Assembly: GCF_001641125.1 (NCBI RefSeq)
Contig: NZ_LWLP01000001.1
Location: forward strand, 1,418,164 to 1,482,163
Direction of reading: 5' to 3'
Length of the DNA: 64,000 bases
Origin: Arthrobacter sp. OY3WO11
Lineage (GTDB): Bacteria; Actinomycetota; Actinomycetes; Actinomycetales; Micrococcaceae
Of the stretch, positions 46,323 through 55,847 are shown one piece after another (positions within the stretch are counted from its first letter, which is position 1; each line of letters begins with the position of its first letter). The notes under the pieces are model-generated. The model saw nothing but the letters and a program-made list of their open reading frames with translations. It was not told the DNA's origin and ran no database searches. Position numbers and translations under genes: made by a program.

Positions 46323-47117
46323 GTGCTGCTGGCACTCCTGCAGGAAAACTCTGTGGTCCTGGACGTGGACGCCAATTGCCGCGCAATTGCCGCTGCCGCC
46401 CGGACCGCGGCGGCCCGCGGGGCGGCCGTCCTGGTGACCCCCGAGCTTTTTCCCGTGGGCTATGCTCCCCGCCGGGTGCGTTCCGGGCTGGATCCTTCCC
46501 TGCTGCCGGAACTTCAGGAGCGGCTGGCCGGCATCGCGCGCAGCAATGGCATCGGGCTGGTCTATAGTCTTCCGCGGGTTACCGGGCAGGGTGACTGGCA
46601 GATCAGCGCGACCCTCCTGGACGCCAGCGGCGCCACCCTGCTCAGCTATGGCAAGGTGCACCTGTTCGGCGACGACGAACGGGCGGCGTTCAGCCCCGCC
46701 CGGGAGGCCCCCGCCGTCGTGGACTTCAACGGCATCCCCACCTCCCTGGTGATCTGTTACGACGTCGAGTTTCCGGAGTCCGTCCGCGCCGCTGCCGTCA
46801 GGGGAGCGGAATTGCTGCTGGTCCCCACCGCCCTGGCACACGGCTTCGACGACGTGCCCCAGGTCCTGCTGCGGGCGCGGGCACTGGAGAGCCAGCTGAC
46901 TATTGCCTACGCGAACCACTCCGGGGAAGAGGACGGCTGCAGGTTCCTGGGCAGCAGCGTTGTTGCCGGGCCCGACGGCGGACTGCTGGCCCAGGCGGGC
47001 GGGGAACCGCAGCTTCTCTACGCGGAGGTGGATCCGGGCGCTGCCGCCCGCGAGCGGCAGAACGTGCCCTACCTGGCAGAACGCCGCCCTGACCTTTACC
47101 GGACCTGGGGCCTCTAA
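46323..47117 (+). CDS. davA: 5-aminovaleramidase-like nitrilase-superfamily amidase
   Basis: 264 residues, carbon-nitrogen hydrolase fold with the Glu-Lys-Cys triad visible: E41 (LVTPELFPVGY), K111 (SYGKVHLFG) and C145 (LVICYDVEFPE). From memory it resembles Pseudomonas DavA along most of its length (e.g. VICYDVEFPESVR, ANHSGEEDG, VPYLAERR). DavA hydrolyses 5-aminovaleramide to 5-aminovalerate. A lysine 2-monooxygenase gene lies 3.3 kb downstream, completing the step before. GTG 46323 is chosen with AAGGTGG 6 bases upstream; GTG 46314 is the alternative. Its stop shares CTAA with the converging PucR gene. Confidence 0.78.
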   Translation: MLLALLQENSVVLDVDANCRAIAAAARTAAARGAAVLVTPELFPVGYAPRRVRSGLDPSLLPELQERLAGIARSNGIGLVYSLPRVTGQGDWQISATLLDASGATLLSYGKVHLFGDDERAAFSPAREAPAVVDFNGIPTSLVICYDVEFPESVRAAAVRGAELLLVPTALAHGFDDVPQVLLRARALESQLTIAYANHSGEEDGCRFLGSSVVAGPDGGLLAQAGGEPQLLYAEVDPGAAARERQNVPYLAERRPDLYRTWGL

Positions 47118-48721
47118 GCAGGGTCCGCCGGCGCGGCGTCATCCACGTATTGCAGCGCAATCCAGAGCTCGGCCCTTGCCTGGGCCTGCCCAAGATCAAT
47201 GCCCAGCAGCTCTGCCACACCGTTGATCTGGCGTCGGACACTGTTCCGGTGCAGTCCCAGGTCCTTGGCGGTTGCGTCCCAGCTCCCGTGCGCGCCCAGC
47301 CAGGACCGGAGCACGCGGAGGTGCGACGCCCTTCGCTCGGCGTCCAGCTCCAGCACCGGCGCCAGTAGACGTGCGGCCAGCAGGGCGCCGGCATCGCCGC
47401 CCAGCAGGCCGGTTACCGACCACGTCAGTTCCTCCTCCCGAAGGCTTTTGTGGGCTGTGGACACGCGGGGGCGCAGCGCACTGGCGCGCCGGTAGGCAGC
47501 GGCCAGCCCAGGCAGCTCGGTGGCTTCACCCACCACCAGGCGCCAGCCCAGCTGCTCCACTTCTGCCAGCAGGGTTTCATCCACCTTGAGCCGGGTCACG
47601 GCCGCGAAACCGTAGTCCGTCAGCTCCACCATCTTGGTGTCAAAGAGCCTGCGCCACTGGAGCAGCTCCCGGACCGGGCCATCGTCCATAGCGGTGGATG
47701 GTTCCGCGCGCACGCCCTGCACCACCCGGACCGGCCCTGGCCTGGTTCCCGAAACGCTCTGGGCCAGCAGGTCCTGGAGGCTATTGAGCTCGCGGCTGTT
47801 GCTCCCGGACAGGCTCTCCGGGTGCAGCAGCAGGGCGGTTGCCAACTGGCTTGGGGCCAGGGAGCCGCTGGTCCGCTGCCGGACCAGCAGCTCCAGAAGT
47901 CCCACCACCGACGAAACCACGTTGTTCTGCGCCGGGGTGAGGGGCCTTTCCGTCCCCAGCACCAGGCTTCCAAGGGTGGCGTCCCGGGTGCTTCGAAGTG
48001 GGTGGCCGAACACCAGCGCCGGCCCTCCGGCTGTTTCCAGGGTTTCCGTTTCCACGCGCGGGCCGCTGCCGCCGAGTAGCCTTTTAAGCAGCGGCTGGAG
48101 CTGTGAAAGTCCGACGGCGCCGCCCGCCCGGGCGCGTACCCTTCCGTCCGTACCCACCAGCACCGCCCACACGGGGACGCGCTGGATCAGCGCCGCCAGC
48201 AGTTCATGTTCCGGCCGGGCGGAGAGGACCGCCCGCATCAGGTGGCGGTTGGTCTCCGCCAGCTGCCGGAAGACCTGTGCGTTGCCGGATTCGAGAAGCT
48301 TGGAAAATTCGAGCCCCAGCGCAGCGAAGGGAACGCTGGCCGGAACCTCCACCAGCGTGAGCCCGTGCCGCCGGCAGGCCTCCACCAGATGGTCCGGTAC
48401 GGCGTCGTAATACGGTTCCAGGCCGAAGCCCAGGGCCGCGACCCCGGCCGCTACGAGCCGCCGGACGTACTGGTCCGCCTTCGCCGCGCTGCTGCCGCCG
48501 CCGCGGAAGGGCAGGCCGGCCGTCAGGACGAATTCGCCGTCCATCAGGTAGGGGGTGGGGTCCTCCAACTCGCTGGGCTCCACCCAGCGCAGGGGGACTT
48601 CGGCAGTTCCGGCGTCGTTCACCACGGAAACTTCAGGAGGAAGCGCACCGAGGAACTGCCCCAGCGTGACGGCGTCGAGCTGATCCGGGGTGCCGTCCTT
48701 GACTGGTGCATTGCGTCTCAT
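47114..48721 (-). CDS. PucR-family transcriptional regulator
   Basis: 535 residues. The N-terminal PucR ligand domain (residues ~20-130) includes YLMDGEFVLTAGLPF and AAGVAALGFGLEPYYDAVPD. A GGDEF-like central part follows, and the C-terminal HTH_30 is SWLGAHGSWDATAKDLGLHR followed by NSVRRQI. Such regulators activate purine, amine or amino-acid catabolism genes. ATG 48721 lies 8 bases after TATAGT, so it is probably leaderless. Flanked by davA (convergent) and the permease-davB operon (divergent), it is the obvious regulator of lysine degradation here. Confidence 0.88.
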   Translation of the reverse strand: MRRNAPVKDGTPDQLDAVTLGQFLGALPPEVSVVNDAGTAEVPLRWVEPSELEDPTPYLMDGEFVLTAGLPFRGGGSSAAKADQYVRRLVAAGVAALGFGLEPYYDAVPDHLVEACRRHGLTLVEVPASVPFAALGLEFSKLLESGNAQVFRQLAETNRHLMRAVLSARPEHELLAALIQRVPVWAVLVGTDGRVRARAGGAVGLSQLQPLLKRLLGGSGPRVETETLETAGGPALVFGHPLRSTRDATLGSLVLGTERPLTPAQNNVVSSVVGLLELLVRQRTSGSLAPSQLATALLLHPESLSGSNSRELNSLQDLLAQSVSGTRPGPVRVVQGVRAEPSTAMDDGPVRELLQWRRLFDTKMVELTDYGFAAVTRLKVDETLLAEVEQLGWRLVVGEATELPGLAAAYRRASALRPRVSTAHKSLREEELTWSVTGLLGGDAGALLAARLLAPVLELDAERRASHLRVLRSWLGAHGSWDATAKDLGLHRNSVRRQINGVAELLGIDLGQAQARAELWIALQYVDDAAPADPA

Positions 48722-48729
48722 GGATGAAC

Positions 48730-48778
48730 ACTATAGGTCATTCTGCACACCGTGAGATGCCGCTCACACCCCTACGCT
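48730..48778. promoter_or_regulatory. Divergent promoters between pucR and the permease-davB operon
   Basis: Minus strand TATAGT (48730-48735) serves pucR; plus strand TACGCT (48773-48778) is a -10 candidate for the permease. Between them GTGAGATGCCGCTCAC (48751-48766) is an inverted repeat (GTGAG/CTCAC) suited to a PucR operator. Confidence 0.5.
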
Positions 48779-48830
48779 GGGTGAGGGGAAAACCAGACCA
48801 ACCAGCCAACGACATGAACGGACGTCAACG

Positions 48831-50378
48831 ATGACTGTGCCTACACTTACCGGCCCGGCAACGGGCGCCCCAGGCGGAACCCCGGCCCGTCCCGCCCTGG
48901 GCGCGCAACTATTGCGCCGCAAGCCGATCGCCCAGATGGTCAGCGAGGCCGAAAACAACGGCGGCGGCCCCCGCCTGGTCCGGAGTTTCGGTGTCCTCCA
49001 GCTGACCATGATCTCCGTGGGCGCCACGCTGGGGACCGGAATCCTTGTGATCCTGGGGGAGTCCGTTCCACTGGCCGGCCCGGCCATCTGGATCTCCTTC
49101 GCCATCGCCGGCCTCGCCGCCCTGCTGTCCGCCGTCTCCTATGCCGAAATGGCCGGCATGGTCCCGGTGGCCGGCTCCAGCTACTCCTACACCTACGCCA
49201 CCATGGGAGAGGGCATGGCCTGGATCTGCGGCTGGTGCCTGGTACTCGAGTACGCCGTCTCCGTTGCCGCCGTCGCCGTGGGCGCGGGCCAGTATGTCAA
49301 CGAGACCCTTGCGGTGTTCGGTTCGGTCCTCCCGGATGCGGTGTCGCAGCCGCCCGGCGACGGCGGCGTGGTCAACGTACCCGCCATGGTGATCGTGGTG
49401 CTGGCCACCATCCTGCTGGTGCGCGGCGCGAAGGAAAGTGCCTGGATCAACACCTCCATCGTGGTGGTCAAGGTGGGCATCCTCCTGTTCTTCTGCGCCG
49501 TGGCGTTCACCGCCTTCAACGCCGGCAACTTTGAGCCCCTGCTGCCGATGGGCGCCGCGGGTGTCTCCGCTGCAGCCTCCCGCGTGTTCTTCTCCTACAT
49601 CGGTTTCGATGCCGCCTCCACGGCTGGCGAGGAAGCCCGCAACCCCAAGCGCGACCTGCCGCGCGCCATCATGCTATCCATGTTGATCGTCACCACCATC
49701 TACGTCCTGGTGGCTGTCGCCGCGATCGGCGCACGGCCGTGGGGCTGGTTCGACGGCACCGAGGCTGCGCTGGTGAAGATCCTCGAGGAAACCACCGGCC
49801 AGCCATGGATTGCGCTGGTGTTTGCGGTGGGTGCCGTCCTGGCCATCGCCAGCATCGTCCTCACCGTGCTGTACGGGCAGACGCGTATCCTGATGTCGAT
49901 GTCCCGCGACGGCCTCATCCCCAAAATCTTCGGCCGCGTTTCCCGCCGCACCGGCACCCCTGTTGCCGGCACGCTCCTGGTGGGAACCGCCGTCGCGCTC
50001 ACCGCCGGGCTGGTGCCCCTCGGCGCGCTCGCCGACGCCACCAGCATCGGCACCCTGTTTGCTTTCGCCCTGGTCAACGTGGCCGTCATCTACCTGCGCC
50101 GCACCCGGCCGGAGCTGGAGCGGACCTTCCGGGTGCCGCTCTTCCCGCTCACGCCCATCCTTGGGGCCGCGATGTGCGCCTACCTGATGGCCAACCTCGG
50201 CGCTGACACCTGGGTGGTGTTCGCCGTCTGGATGCTGGTGGGCGTGGCCGCCTATTTCGGCTACGGACGCCGGAACTCCAGGGTGGCTGCCATGAGCAAC
50301 GAGGAATACCGTGAGCTGTCCGGTCCCCAACTTCCAACCACGCAAGCCCCCGAAACGACGAAGGCAGAAATCTCATGA
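48831..50378 (+). CDS. APC-superfamily amino acid permease
   Basis: 515 residues with about 12 hydrophobic segments after a ~50-residue cytoplasmic N-terminus. The family start VLQLTMISVGATLGTGILVI and the SYIGFDAASTAGEEARNPKRDLP motif place it in the cationic amino acid transporter/YfnA-like group. Its ATGA overlap with davB and the neighbouring pucR and davA point to lysine (or cadaverine-type) uptake; the specificity is inferred. No strong ribosome site before ATG 48831. Confidence 0.85.
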   Translation: MTVPTLTGPATGAPGGTPARPALGAQLLRRKPIAQMVSEAENNGGGPRLVRSFGVLQLTMISVGATLGTGILVILGESVPLAGPAIWISFAIAGLAALLSAVSYAEMAGMVPVAGSSYSYTYATMGEGMAWICGWCLVLEYAVSVAAVAVGAGQYVNETLAVFGSVLPDAVSQPPGDGGVVNVPAMVIVVLATILLVRGAKESAWINTSIVVVKVGILLFFCAVAFTAFNAGNFEPLLPMGAAGVSAAASRVFFSYIGFDAASTAGEEARNPKRDLPRAIMLSMLIVTTIYVLVAVAAIGARPWGWFDGTEAALVKILEETTGQPWIALVFAVGAVLAIASIVLTVLYGQTRILMSMSRDGLIPKIFGRVSRRTGTPVAGTLLVGTAVALTAGLVPLGALADATSIGTLFAFALVNVAVIYLRRTRPELERTFRVPLFPLTPILGAAMCAYLMANLGADTWVVFAVWMLVGVAAYFGYGRRNSRVAAMSNEEYRELSGPQLPTTQAPETTKAEIS

Positions 50379-52108
50379 CCATCGCCACCGAACTGCCGGC
50401 CTCAGACCCGTCCAGCACCTCCGCAGGAGCGCCGGCTTCCACTGCCGCGGATGGCGCCGCAGCCGGGCCCATCACCATGCTGAACCCGGATTTTCCGTTC
50501 AGCTACGACCATTACCTGGCGCACCCGGACGGACTCGGCTCTGTGCCGGCGGAACTGCTGGGAACGGAAGTCGCCGTTATTGGAGCTGGGCTCTCTGGCC
50601 TGGTCACGGCGTACGAACTTATGAAGCTGGGGCTGCGGCCGGTTGTTTATGAAGCGGACCAGATCGGCGGACGCCTCCGTACGGCGTCGTTCCCCGCGGC
50701 GCCTGGAGTGGTGGCCGACCTCGGCGGCATGAGGTTCCCTGTGTCCGGCAAGGCGTTCTACCACTACGTCGACCTGCTGGGGCTGGACACCCAGGAGTTT
50801 CCCAACCCGCTGTCCCCGGCCACGTCCAGCACCGTGATCGAACTGGCGGGCAAGAAGCACTATGCGGAAAAGCCGGGCGACCTCCCGCCGTTCTTCCGTG
50901 AAGTTGCGGACGCCTGGAAAGCTGCCGTGAATGACGGCGCCAGGTTCGTTGAGATGCAGGACGCCATCCGGTCCAGGGATACCGCCAGGATCAAGGAACT
51001 GTGGAACGGACTGCTGCCCCTGATGGACGAGCAGACCTTTTACGGCTTCATCGCGGCCAGCGACTCCTTTAAGAAGGCGGGGTTTGCGCACCGGGAAGCC
51101 TTCGGCCAGGTGGGCTTCGGCACGGGCGGGTGGGATACCGACTTCCCGAACTCGATCCTGGAGATCCTCCGCGTGGTGTACACCGACGCCGATGACCAGC
51201 ACCGGCTCATCAGCGGGGGAGCGCAGCGGCTGCCCGAGGCACTCTGGCGGCACGCGCCGTCGGGCATGGCGCACTGGCCCGACGGAACGTCCCTGGCCTC
51301 GCTGCACTCCGGTTCGCCCCGCGGCGCCGTCGGGAAAATCAGCCGCGACCCCGACGGCAACCTGCGCATCCGCGAACGCTGGGGGCGCGAGGCCAGCTAT
51401 CCGGCAGTGGTCACAACGTGCCAGTCCTGGCTGCTCTCCACCCGGATCCACACGGAGGAGGCGCTGTTCCCCGCGGAGCTGTGGACGGCCATCGAGCGCT
51501 CGCACTACATGCAGTCGTCCAAGACCTTCGTGATGGTGGACCGGCCGTTCTGGAAGGACACCGATCCAGACACCGGCAACGAGGTGCTCTCCATGACGCT
51601 CACGGACCGGCTCAACCGTGCCACCTACCTGCTGGACAACGGGCCGGACCAGCCCGCCGTCATCCTGCTCTCCTACACCTGGAACGACGACGCGCTGAAG
51701 TGGCTGGCCCTGGACGCCGACGAACGGGTGGAACTGATGCTGCATTCGCTGGAACAGATCTACCCGGGAGTGGACATTGCCAGCCACATCGTGGGCCAGC
51801 CCATCACGGTGTCCTGGGAGGCCGATCCCAACTTCATGGGCGCCTTCAAGGCCAACCTGCCCGGGCACTACCGCTACCAGCAGCGGCTGTTCACGCACTT
51901 CAAACAGGATGCCCTGCCCGAATCGCAGCGGGGCATCTTCCTGGCCGGCGACGACGTCTCCTTCACCGCCGGCTGGGCCGAAGGCGCCGTGACCACGGGC
52001 CTGAACGCGGTGTGGGGCGTGGTGAACCACCTGGGCGGTTCCTCCGCGCCGGGCAACCCGGGGCCGGGCGAACTGCTGGACGCCATCGGGCCGATAAGCC
52101 TGGACTAG
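50375..52108 (+). CDS. davB: Lysine 2-monooxygenase-like flavin amine oxidase
   Basis: 577 residues. The FAD-binding GAGLSGLVTAYELMKLGLRP is followed by VVYEADQIGGRLRT and VVADLGGMRFPVSGKAFYHY. Later segments VGFGTGGWDTDFPNSILEI, MQSSKTFVMVDRPFWKD and GIFLAGDDVSFTAGW align, from memory, with Pseudomonas DavB. DavB converts L-lysine to 5-aminovaleramide with O2 and releases CO2. Tryptophan or phenylalanine 2-monooxygenase are related alternatives, but the DavA-type amidase nearby favours lysine. It is coupled to the permease by ATGA, and its stop shares CTAG with the converging gene. Confidence 0.85.
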   Translation: MTIATELPASDPSSTSAGAPASTAADGAAAGPITMLNPDFPFSYDHYLAHPDGLGSVPAELLGTEVAVIGAGLSGLVTAYELMKLGLRPVVYEADQIGGRLRTASFPAAPGVVADLGGMRFPVSGKAFYHYVDLLGLDTQEFPNPLSPATSSTVIELAGKKHYAEKPGDLPPFFREVADAWKAAVNDGARFVEMQDAIRSRDTARIKELWNGLLPLMDEQTFYGFIAASDSFKKAGFAHREAFGQVGFGTGGWDTDFPNSILEILRVVYTDADDQHRLISGGAQRLPEALWRHAPSGMAHWPDGTSLASLHSGSPRGAVGKISRDPDGNLRIRERWGREASYPAVVTTCQSWLLSTRIHTEEALFPAELWTAIERSHYMQSSKTFVMVDRPFWKDTDPDTGNEVLSMTLTDRLNRATYLLDNGPDQPAVILLSYTWNDDALKWLALDADERVELMLHSLEQIYPGVDIASHIVGQPITVSWEADPNFMGAFKANLPGHYRYQQRLFTHFKQDALPESQRGIFLAGDDVSFTAGWAEGAVTTGLNAVWGVVNHLGGSSAPGNPGPGELLDAIGPISLD

Positions 52109-52626
52109 GAGGCGTGCAGGTCCCTGTGGGCGGCGGCCAGCTCGCGGTAGCGAGCGGCGTTGGCACGGACGCCGTCGTACTCCTCCTCGGTGAGTTCCCG
52201 GCGGACCTTGCCCGGGACGCCAGCCACGAGTGAGCGGGGCGGGACCACCGTTCCCTCCAGCACCACGGCGCCGGCAGCAACCAGCGAGCCGGCGCCGATC
52301 ACCGCCCCGTTAAGGACGGTGGCGCCCATCCCGATCAGGCAGTCGTCCTCCACGGTGCAGCCATGGACGACGGCGGCGTGCCCCACGCTGACGCGCTCGC
52401 CCACCGTGCAGGGGAAGCCGGGATCCGCGTGCAGCACCACGTTGTCCTGCAGGTTGCTGCCTTCACCCACGGCGATGGCAGCGGTATCGGCCCGGACGGA
52501 GACGCCGTAGAAGGCGCTCGAGTCCCGGGCGAGGGTAGCGTTGCCGATGATTGACGCCGTCGGGGCAACAAAGACGGATTCGTGGACGGCCGGGGCGTTC
52601 CCGGCGAAAGGGTACAGAGGAGCCAT
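52105..52626 (-). CDS. Gamma-class carbonic anhydrase-like protein
   Basis: 173 residues of left-handed beta-helix hexapeptide repeats (FVAPTASIIGNATLARDSSAF, CLIGMGATVLNGAVIGAGS, SLVAAGAVVLEGTVV). The three zinc-type His are present: NVVLHAD and VGHAAVVHG. Family members are gamma-carbonic anhydrases or acetyltransferase-like trimers (YrdA/PaaY type). The C-terminal helix (LTEEEYDGVRANAARYREL) is typical. Probably monocistronic. Confidence 0.88.
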   Translation of the reverse strand: MAPLYPFAGNAPAVHESVFVAPTASIIGNATLARDSSAFYGVSVRADTAAIAVGEGSNLQDNVVLHADPGFPCTVGERVSVGHAAVVHGCTVEDDCLIGMGATVLNGAVIGAGSLVAAGAVVLEGTVVPPRSLVAGVPGKVRRELTEEEYDGVRANAARYRELAAAHRDLHAS

Positions 52627-52654
52627 GCGCCAAGCCTAGGACATCACCGCGCGT

Positions 52655-52722
52655 ACCCAACTAGGTAGCGCCAAGTGTCGTTATGGGGCGTCAAAACGAC
52701 ACTAAGCGCTACCTAGTTGGGT
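52655..52722. repeat. Long palindromic repeat, copy C
   Basis: Arms 52655-52682 and 52695-52722 (28 bases, two mismatches). The left arm has GCGCCAAGTG while the right has CACTAAGCGC, so it is intermediate between the A/B and D forms. The right arm contains the TAG stop of the minus-strand methyltransferase. Confidence 0.92.
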
Positions 52723-53381
52723 TCAGGGGTGCGCAGGACCAGGAACTGGTAGTGCTGCGTCCATTGGCCGCGCCCGGGACCCGACTCGGCGCCGGTTCCC
52801 TCCGGCCACGTCTCGAAGTGCGCGACTTCGCCGTGCCTGCCGAAGATCCGCCGGACGGCGTCATCGCTGCGCCTGCTGAAGAACCGGCGGGGCTCTTCAA
52901 GGTCTTCGGGGTTCAGGACTTCTTCATCATTCCCGGACCAGAGTCCGACGGCGATTGGCGCGCCGGGTGCGCAGACCCGCACCAGCTCGCTGACGACGTC
53001 GTGGATCCTGCTGTTGGGAACGTGAAGGAGCGTACTCATTGTCCATCCGGCCGAGAACGAGCCGTCCGGGAAAGGCAGGTTTCGCCCACTGGCCACACTG
53101 ACGTCGAGGCCCTTGCCCCGCGCCAGCCGGACGCTCTCACCGGACAGGTCAACGCCGCTGTAATGCAGGCCGGCGCGCACGAATTCCAGGCCTTCGACGC
53201 CGGTGCCTCATCCGAGCTCGAACAGCGAGTGGCGGTGCTCGTCCTTCAGCAGCCGAACGAACCACTCGCGGCACTGGGTGCGGAGCGGCGTCAGGGCGCG
53301 CGTGCTGCCGACGGCTGCCTCCCGGTCATAGAACACCGCGAGGTCGGCCTCGTGGTCGGTGTGCTCCGGTCTGCCGTGCAT
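52713..53381 (-). pseudogene. SAM-dependent methyltransferase gene with in-frame TGA in motif I
   Basis: From ATG 53381 (GGAGG 8 bases upstream) the frame reads MHGRPEHTDHEADLAVFYDR ... HSLFELG, then TGA at 53208-53210, and continues in the same frame GTGVEGLEFVRAGLHYSGVD to the stop at 52713. The class I methyltransferase motif I is normally ELGCGTG, so TGA stands exactly at the Cys (TGC or TGT). Downstream motifs (LPFPDGSFSAGWTMSTLLHV, VRVCAPGAPIAVGLW) are intact. The simplest reading is a one-base nonsense mutation. Selenocysteine insertion is a testable alternative. The stop codon lies in repeat copy C. Confidence 0.85.
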
Positions 53382-53409
53382 CACGTCGGCCTCCGGCCCT
53401 GAACCGGAG

Positions 53410-54270
53410 CTAGTTGAAGACCACAGTCCGGTTGCCGTCCAGGAGCACGCGGTGCTCTGCGTGCCACTGCACAGCCTGGACCAGGGTGCGGCCTTCCACG
53501 TCCCGGCCCATCTGGACGAACTGCTCCGGGGTGCGGGCGTGGTCCACGCGGATGACTTCCTGCTCGATGATGGGGCCCTCGTCCAGTGCCGCCGTCACGT
53601 AGTGCGCTGTGGCACCGATCAGTTTCACGCCCCGCGCGTGGGCCTGGTGGTACGGCTTGGCGCCCTTGAAGGACGGCAGGAACGAGTGGTGGATGTTGAT
53701 GGCCTTGCCGGTAAGTTCGGTGCAGAGCTCGTCGGACAGGATCTGCATGTAGCGGGCCAGGACGGTCAGTTCGATGTCGTGCTCGGCGATGATGGCGCGG
53801 AGCTTGTCCTCAGCCTGGACCTTCGTGTCCTTGGTGACCGGGATGTAGTGGAACGGGATGCCGTAGAACTCGGCCAGCCCGGCCAGGTCCTGGTGGTTGG
53901 AGACGATGGCGGGGATCTCAATGGGCAGCGTGCCCGAGCGCTGCTGGAACAGCAGGTCGTTGAGGCAGTGGGCGGAGGTGCTGGCCATCACCAGGGTGCG
54001 GACCTTCTGTCCCACCGCGTTCAGGCTCCACTGCATGCCAAAGGCGTCGGCGACCGGCTCCAGAGCTGCCCGGAGCTCTGACGCGGGCGCCGCCGTCGTC
54101 ACCTCCACCCGCATGAAGAAGTTGCCGGTGGCGGGGCTGCCGTACTGCTGCGAATCCGTAATATTGCATCCCGCCACCAGCAGGGCGCCGGCCACCGCAT
54201 GGACGATTCCCGGGCGGTCCGGGCAGGACAGGGTTACTACGTACGCTTGCTTCAGCTGCTCTTCACTCAC
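53410..54270 (-). CDS. purU: Formyltetrahydrofolate deformylase
   Basis: 286 residues. An N-terminal ACT domain ([20 protein letters not shown]) is followed by a formyltransferase-fold hydrolase domain with [31 protein letters not shown] (catalytic Asn/His) and [15 protein letters not shown] (catalytic Asp). It hydrolyses 10-formyl-THF to THF and formate, balancing one-carbon pools. GTG 54270 follows TAGGCT by 7 bases, so leaderless; the longer frame to 54474 would run through the divergent riboswitch region. It is divergent from the riboswitch-glyA-folD unit. Confidence 0.93.
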   Translation of the reverse strand: MSEEQLKQAYVVTLSCPDRPGIVHAVAGALLVAGCNITDSQQYGSPATGNFFMRVEVTTAAPASELRAALEPVADAFGMQWSLNAVGQKVRTLVMASTSAHCLNDLLFQQRSGTLPIEIPAIVSNHQDLAGLAEFYGIPFHYIPVTKDTKVQAEDKLRAIIAEHDIELTVLARYMQILSDELCTELTGKAINIHHSFLPSFKGAKPYHQAHARGVKLIGATAHYVTAALDEGPIIEQEVIRVDHARTPEQFVQMGRDVEGRTLVQAVQWHAEHRVLLDGNRTVVFN

Positions 54271-54319
54271 GCGTAATAGCCTACCCGCGCAGCAGCCCCC
54301 GGTTTTGGTACGCTGGGAT

Positions 54320-54396
54320 GGTCGCAACTGGCGTTGGGTGGCTAACCACCAGGGAGCGGCAATCACGAAGACCACGGATCGTACGCCTGGGCCGAG
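54320..54396 (+). promoter_or_regulatory. ZTP (pfl) riboswitch upstream of glyA-folD
   Basis: The conserved pfl-motif core is readable: CAACTGGCG, GGTGGCTAACCACC, AGGGAGCGGCAATCA, and the 3' pseudoknot half GTACGCCTGGGC. TACGCT (54309-54314) is a plausible -10 for a start near 54320. The class senses ZTP/ZMP (AICAR phosphates) and typically turns on folate and purine genes. The expression platform lies between 54397 and 54548; a CTGCG/CGCAG hairpin is visible near 54430, but the mechanism is not clear. Confidence 0.85.
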
Positions 54397-54548
54397 GGTC
54401 ATGTCTTGCCGGATGTGGGGCTGCACCTGCGTTAGTACCGCAGCACCATGCCCGCAGCTTCCACGCGCTGTCATCAGTGCGGCGTGAAGGTGCGCCAGCC
54501 GGTAGCCTGACCTTAGCAGTGCCCGTACGCCTAGCCAGGAGTTCTTTC

Positions 54549-55844
54549 GTGACTACAGCCACCTCCACCACCGCCGTCAGCAATCAGCCGCTGGCCGAGC
54601 TTGACCCCGAAATCGCAGCAGTCCTTGACCAGGAGCTCGGCCGCCAGCGCGGCACCCTGGAAATGATTGCCTCCGAGAACTTCGCCCCCCGCGCCGTCAT
54701 GGAAGCGCAGGGCTCCGTCCTCACCAACAAGTACGCCGAGGGCTACCCGGGCCGCCGCTACTACGGCGGCTGCGAATACGTTGACGTAGCAGAGCAACTG
54801 GCCATCGACAGGGTCAAGGCCCTCTTCGACGCGGAGTACGCCAACGTCCAGCCGCACTCCGGTGCCCAGGCCAACGCCGCTGCACTCTCCGCCATGATCA
54901 CCCCCGGCGACAAGATCCTGGGCCTGTCCCTGGCCCACGGCGGCCACCTGACACACGGCATGAAGCTGAACTTCTCCGGCAAGCTCTACAACGTGGCTGC
55001 CTACCAGGTGGAGCAGGACAACTTCCGCGTCGACATGGACAAGCTCCGTGAGCAGGCCATTGCCGAGAAGCCGCAGGTCATCATTGCCGGCTGGTCTGCC
55101 TACCCGCGCCACCTGGACTTCGCCGCCTTCCGCTCCATCGCCGACGAGGTTGGCGCGCTGCTCTGGACCGACATGGCGCACTTCGCCGGCCTGGTTGCCG
55201 CCGGACTGCACCCGAGCCCGGTGCCGCACTCCGACGTCGTCACCTCCACCGTGCACAAGACCCTCGCCGGCCCGCGTTCCGGTGTGATCCTGGCCAAGCA
55301 GGAGTGGGCCAAGAAGCTCAACTCCAACGTCTTCCCGGGCCAGCAGGGCGGCCCGCTCATGCACGTTATCGCCGCCAAGGCCGTGGCCTTCAAGATCGCC
55401 GGCACCGAGGAGTTCAAGGAGCGCCAGGAGCGCGTCCTCGAGGGTGCGAAGATCATCGCCGACCGCCTCAACCAGGCCGATGTTGCCGAAGCCGGCGTTT
55501 CCGTCCTCACCGGCGGCACGGACGTCCACTTGGTCCTGGTTGACCTCCGCAACTCGCAGCTGGACGGCCAGCAGGCCGAGGACCTCCTGCACTCCGTGGG
55601 CATCACCGTGAACCGCAACGCCGTTCCGTTCGATCCCCGCCCGCCGATGGTCACCTCCGGCCTGCGCATCGGCACCCCCGCCCTGGCAACCCGCGGCTTC
55701 GGCGCGGCCGAATTCACCGAGGTGGCGGAGATCATCGCCACCGCGCTGAAGGCCGGCAACAGCGCCGACGTGGAGTCCCTGCAGGCCCGTGTGGACAAGC
55801 TCGCCGCCGACTTCCCGCTGTACCCGCAGCACGAGCAGTGGTGA
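54549..55844 (+). CDS. glyA: Serine hydroxymethyltransferase
   Basis: 431 residues; PLP enzyme that interconverts serine and glycine and loads THF with a one-carbon unit. Motifs: [40 protein letters not shown], and the PLP-Lys in [17 protein letters not shown] 54549 has AGGAG 7 bases upstream; the frame is open further 5' but covers the riboswitch. Cotranscribed with folD, 3 bases away, under the ZTP riboswitch. Confidence 0.96.
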   Translation: MTTATSTTAVSNQPLAELDPEIAAVLDQELGRQRGTLEMIASENFAPRAVMEAQGSVLTNKYAEGYPGRRYYGGCEYVDVAEQLAIDRVKALFDAEYANVQPHSGAQANAAALSAMITPGDKILGLSLAHGGHLTHGMKLNFSGKLYNVAAYQVEQDNFRVDMDKLREQAIAEKPQVIIAGWSAYPRHLDFAAFRSIADEVGALLWTDMAHFAGLVAAGLHPSPVPHSDVVTSTVHKTLAGPRSGVILAKQEWAKKLNSNVFPGQQGGPLMHVIAAKAVAFKIAGTEEFKERQERVLEGAKIIADRLNQADVAEAGVSVLTGGTDVHLVLVDLRNSQLDGQQAEDLLHSVGITVNRNAVPFDPRPPMVTSGLRIGTPALATRGFGAAEFTEVAEIIATALKAGNSADVESLQARVDKLAADFPLYPQHEQW

Positions 55845-55847
55845 CCC

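Noticed and set aside
50402..52030. Minus-strand frame opposite davB
   Set aside because: No recognisable domains and biased composition; davB carries full flavoenzyme motifs.
50375..52108. Annotation as tryptophan 2-monooxygenase for auxin synthesis
   Set aside because: The related amidase nearby is nitrilase-type like DavA rather than the amidase-signature IaaH type, and remembered similarity favours DavB.
52713..53180. Methyltransferase starting at 53180 as a complete short gene
   Set aside because: It would lack motif I; the same frame continues upstream to a good start, broken only by TGA.
53208..53210. Firm claim that the TGA encodes selenocysteine
   Set aside because: No selenocysteine machinery is visible here and the possible downstream pairing is weak evidence at this GC content, so it is kept as an alternative only.
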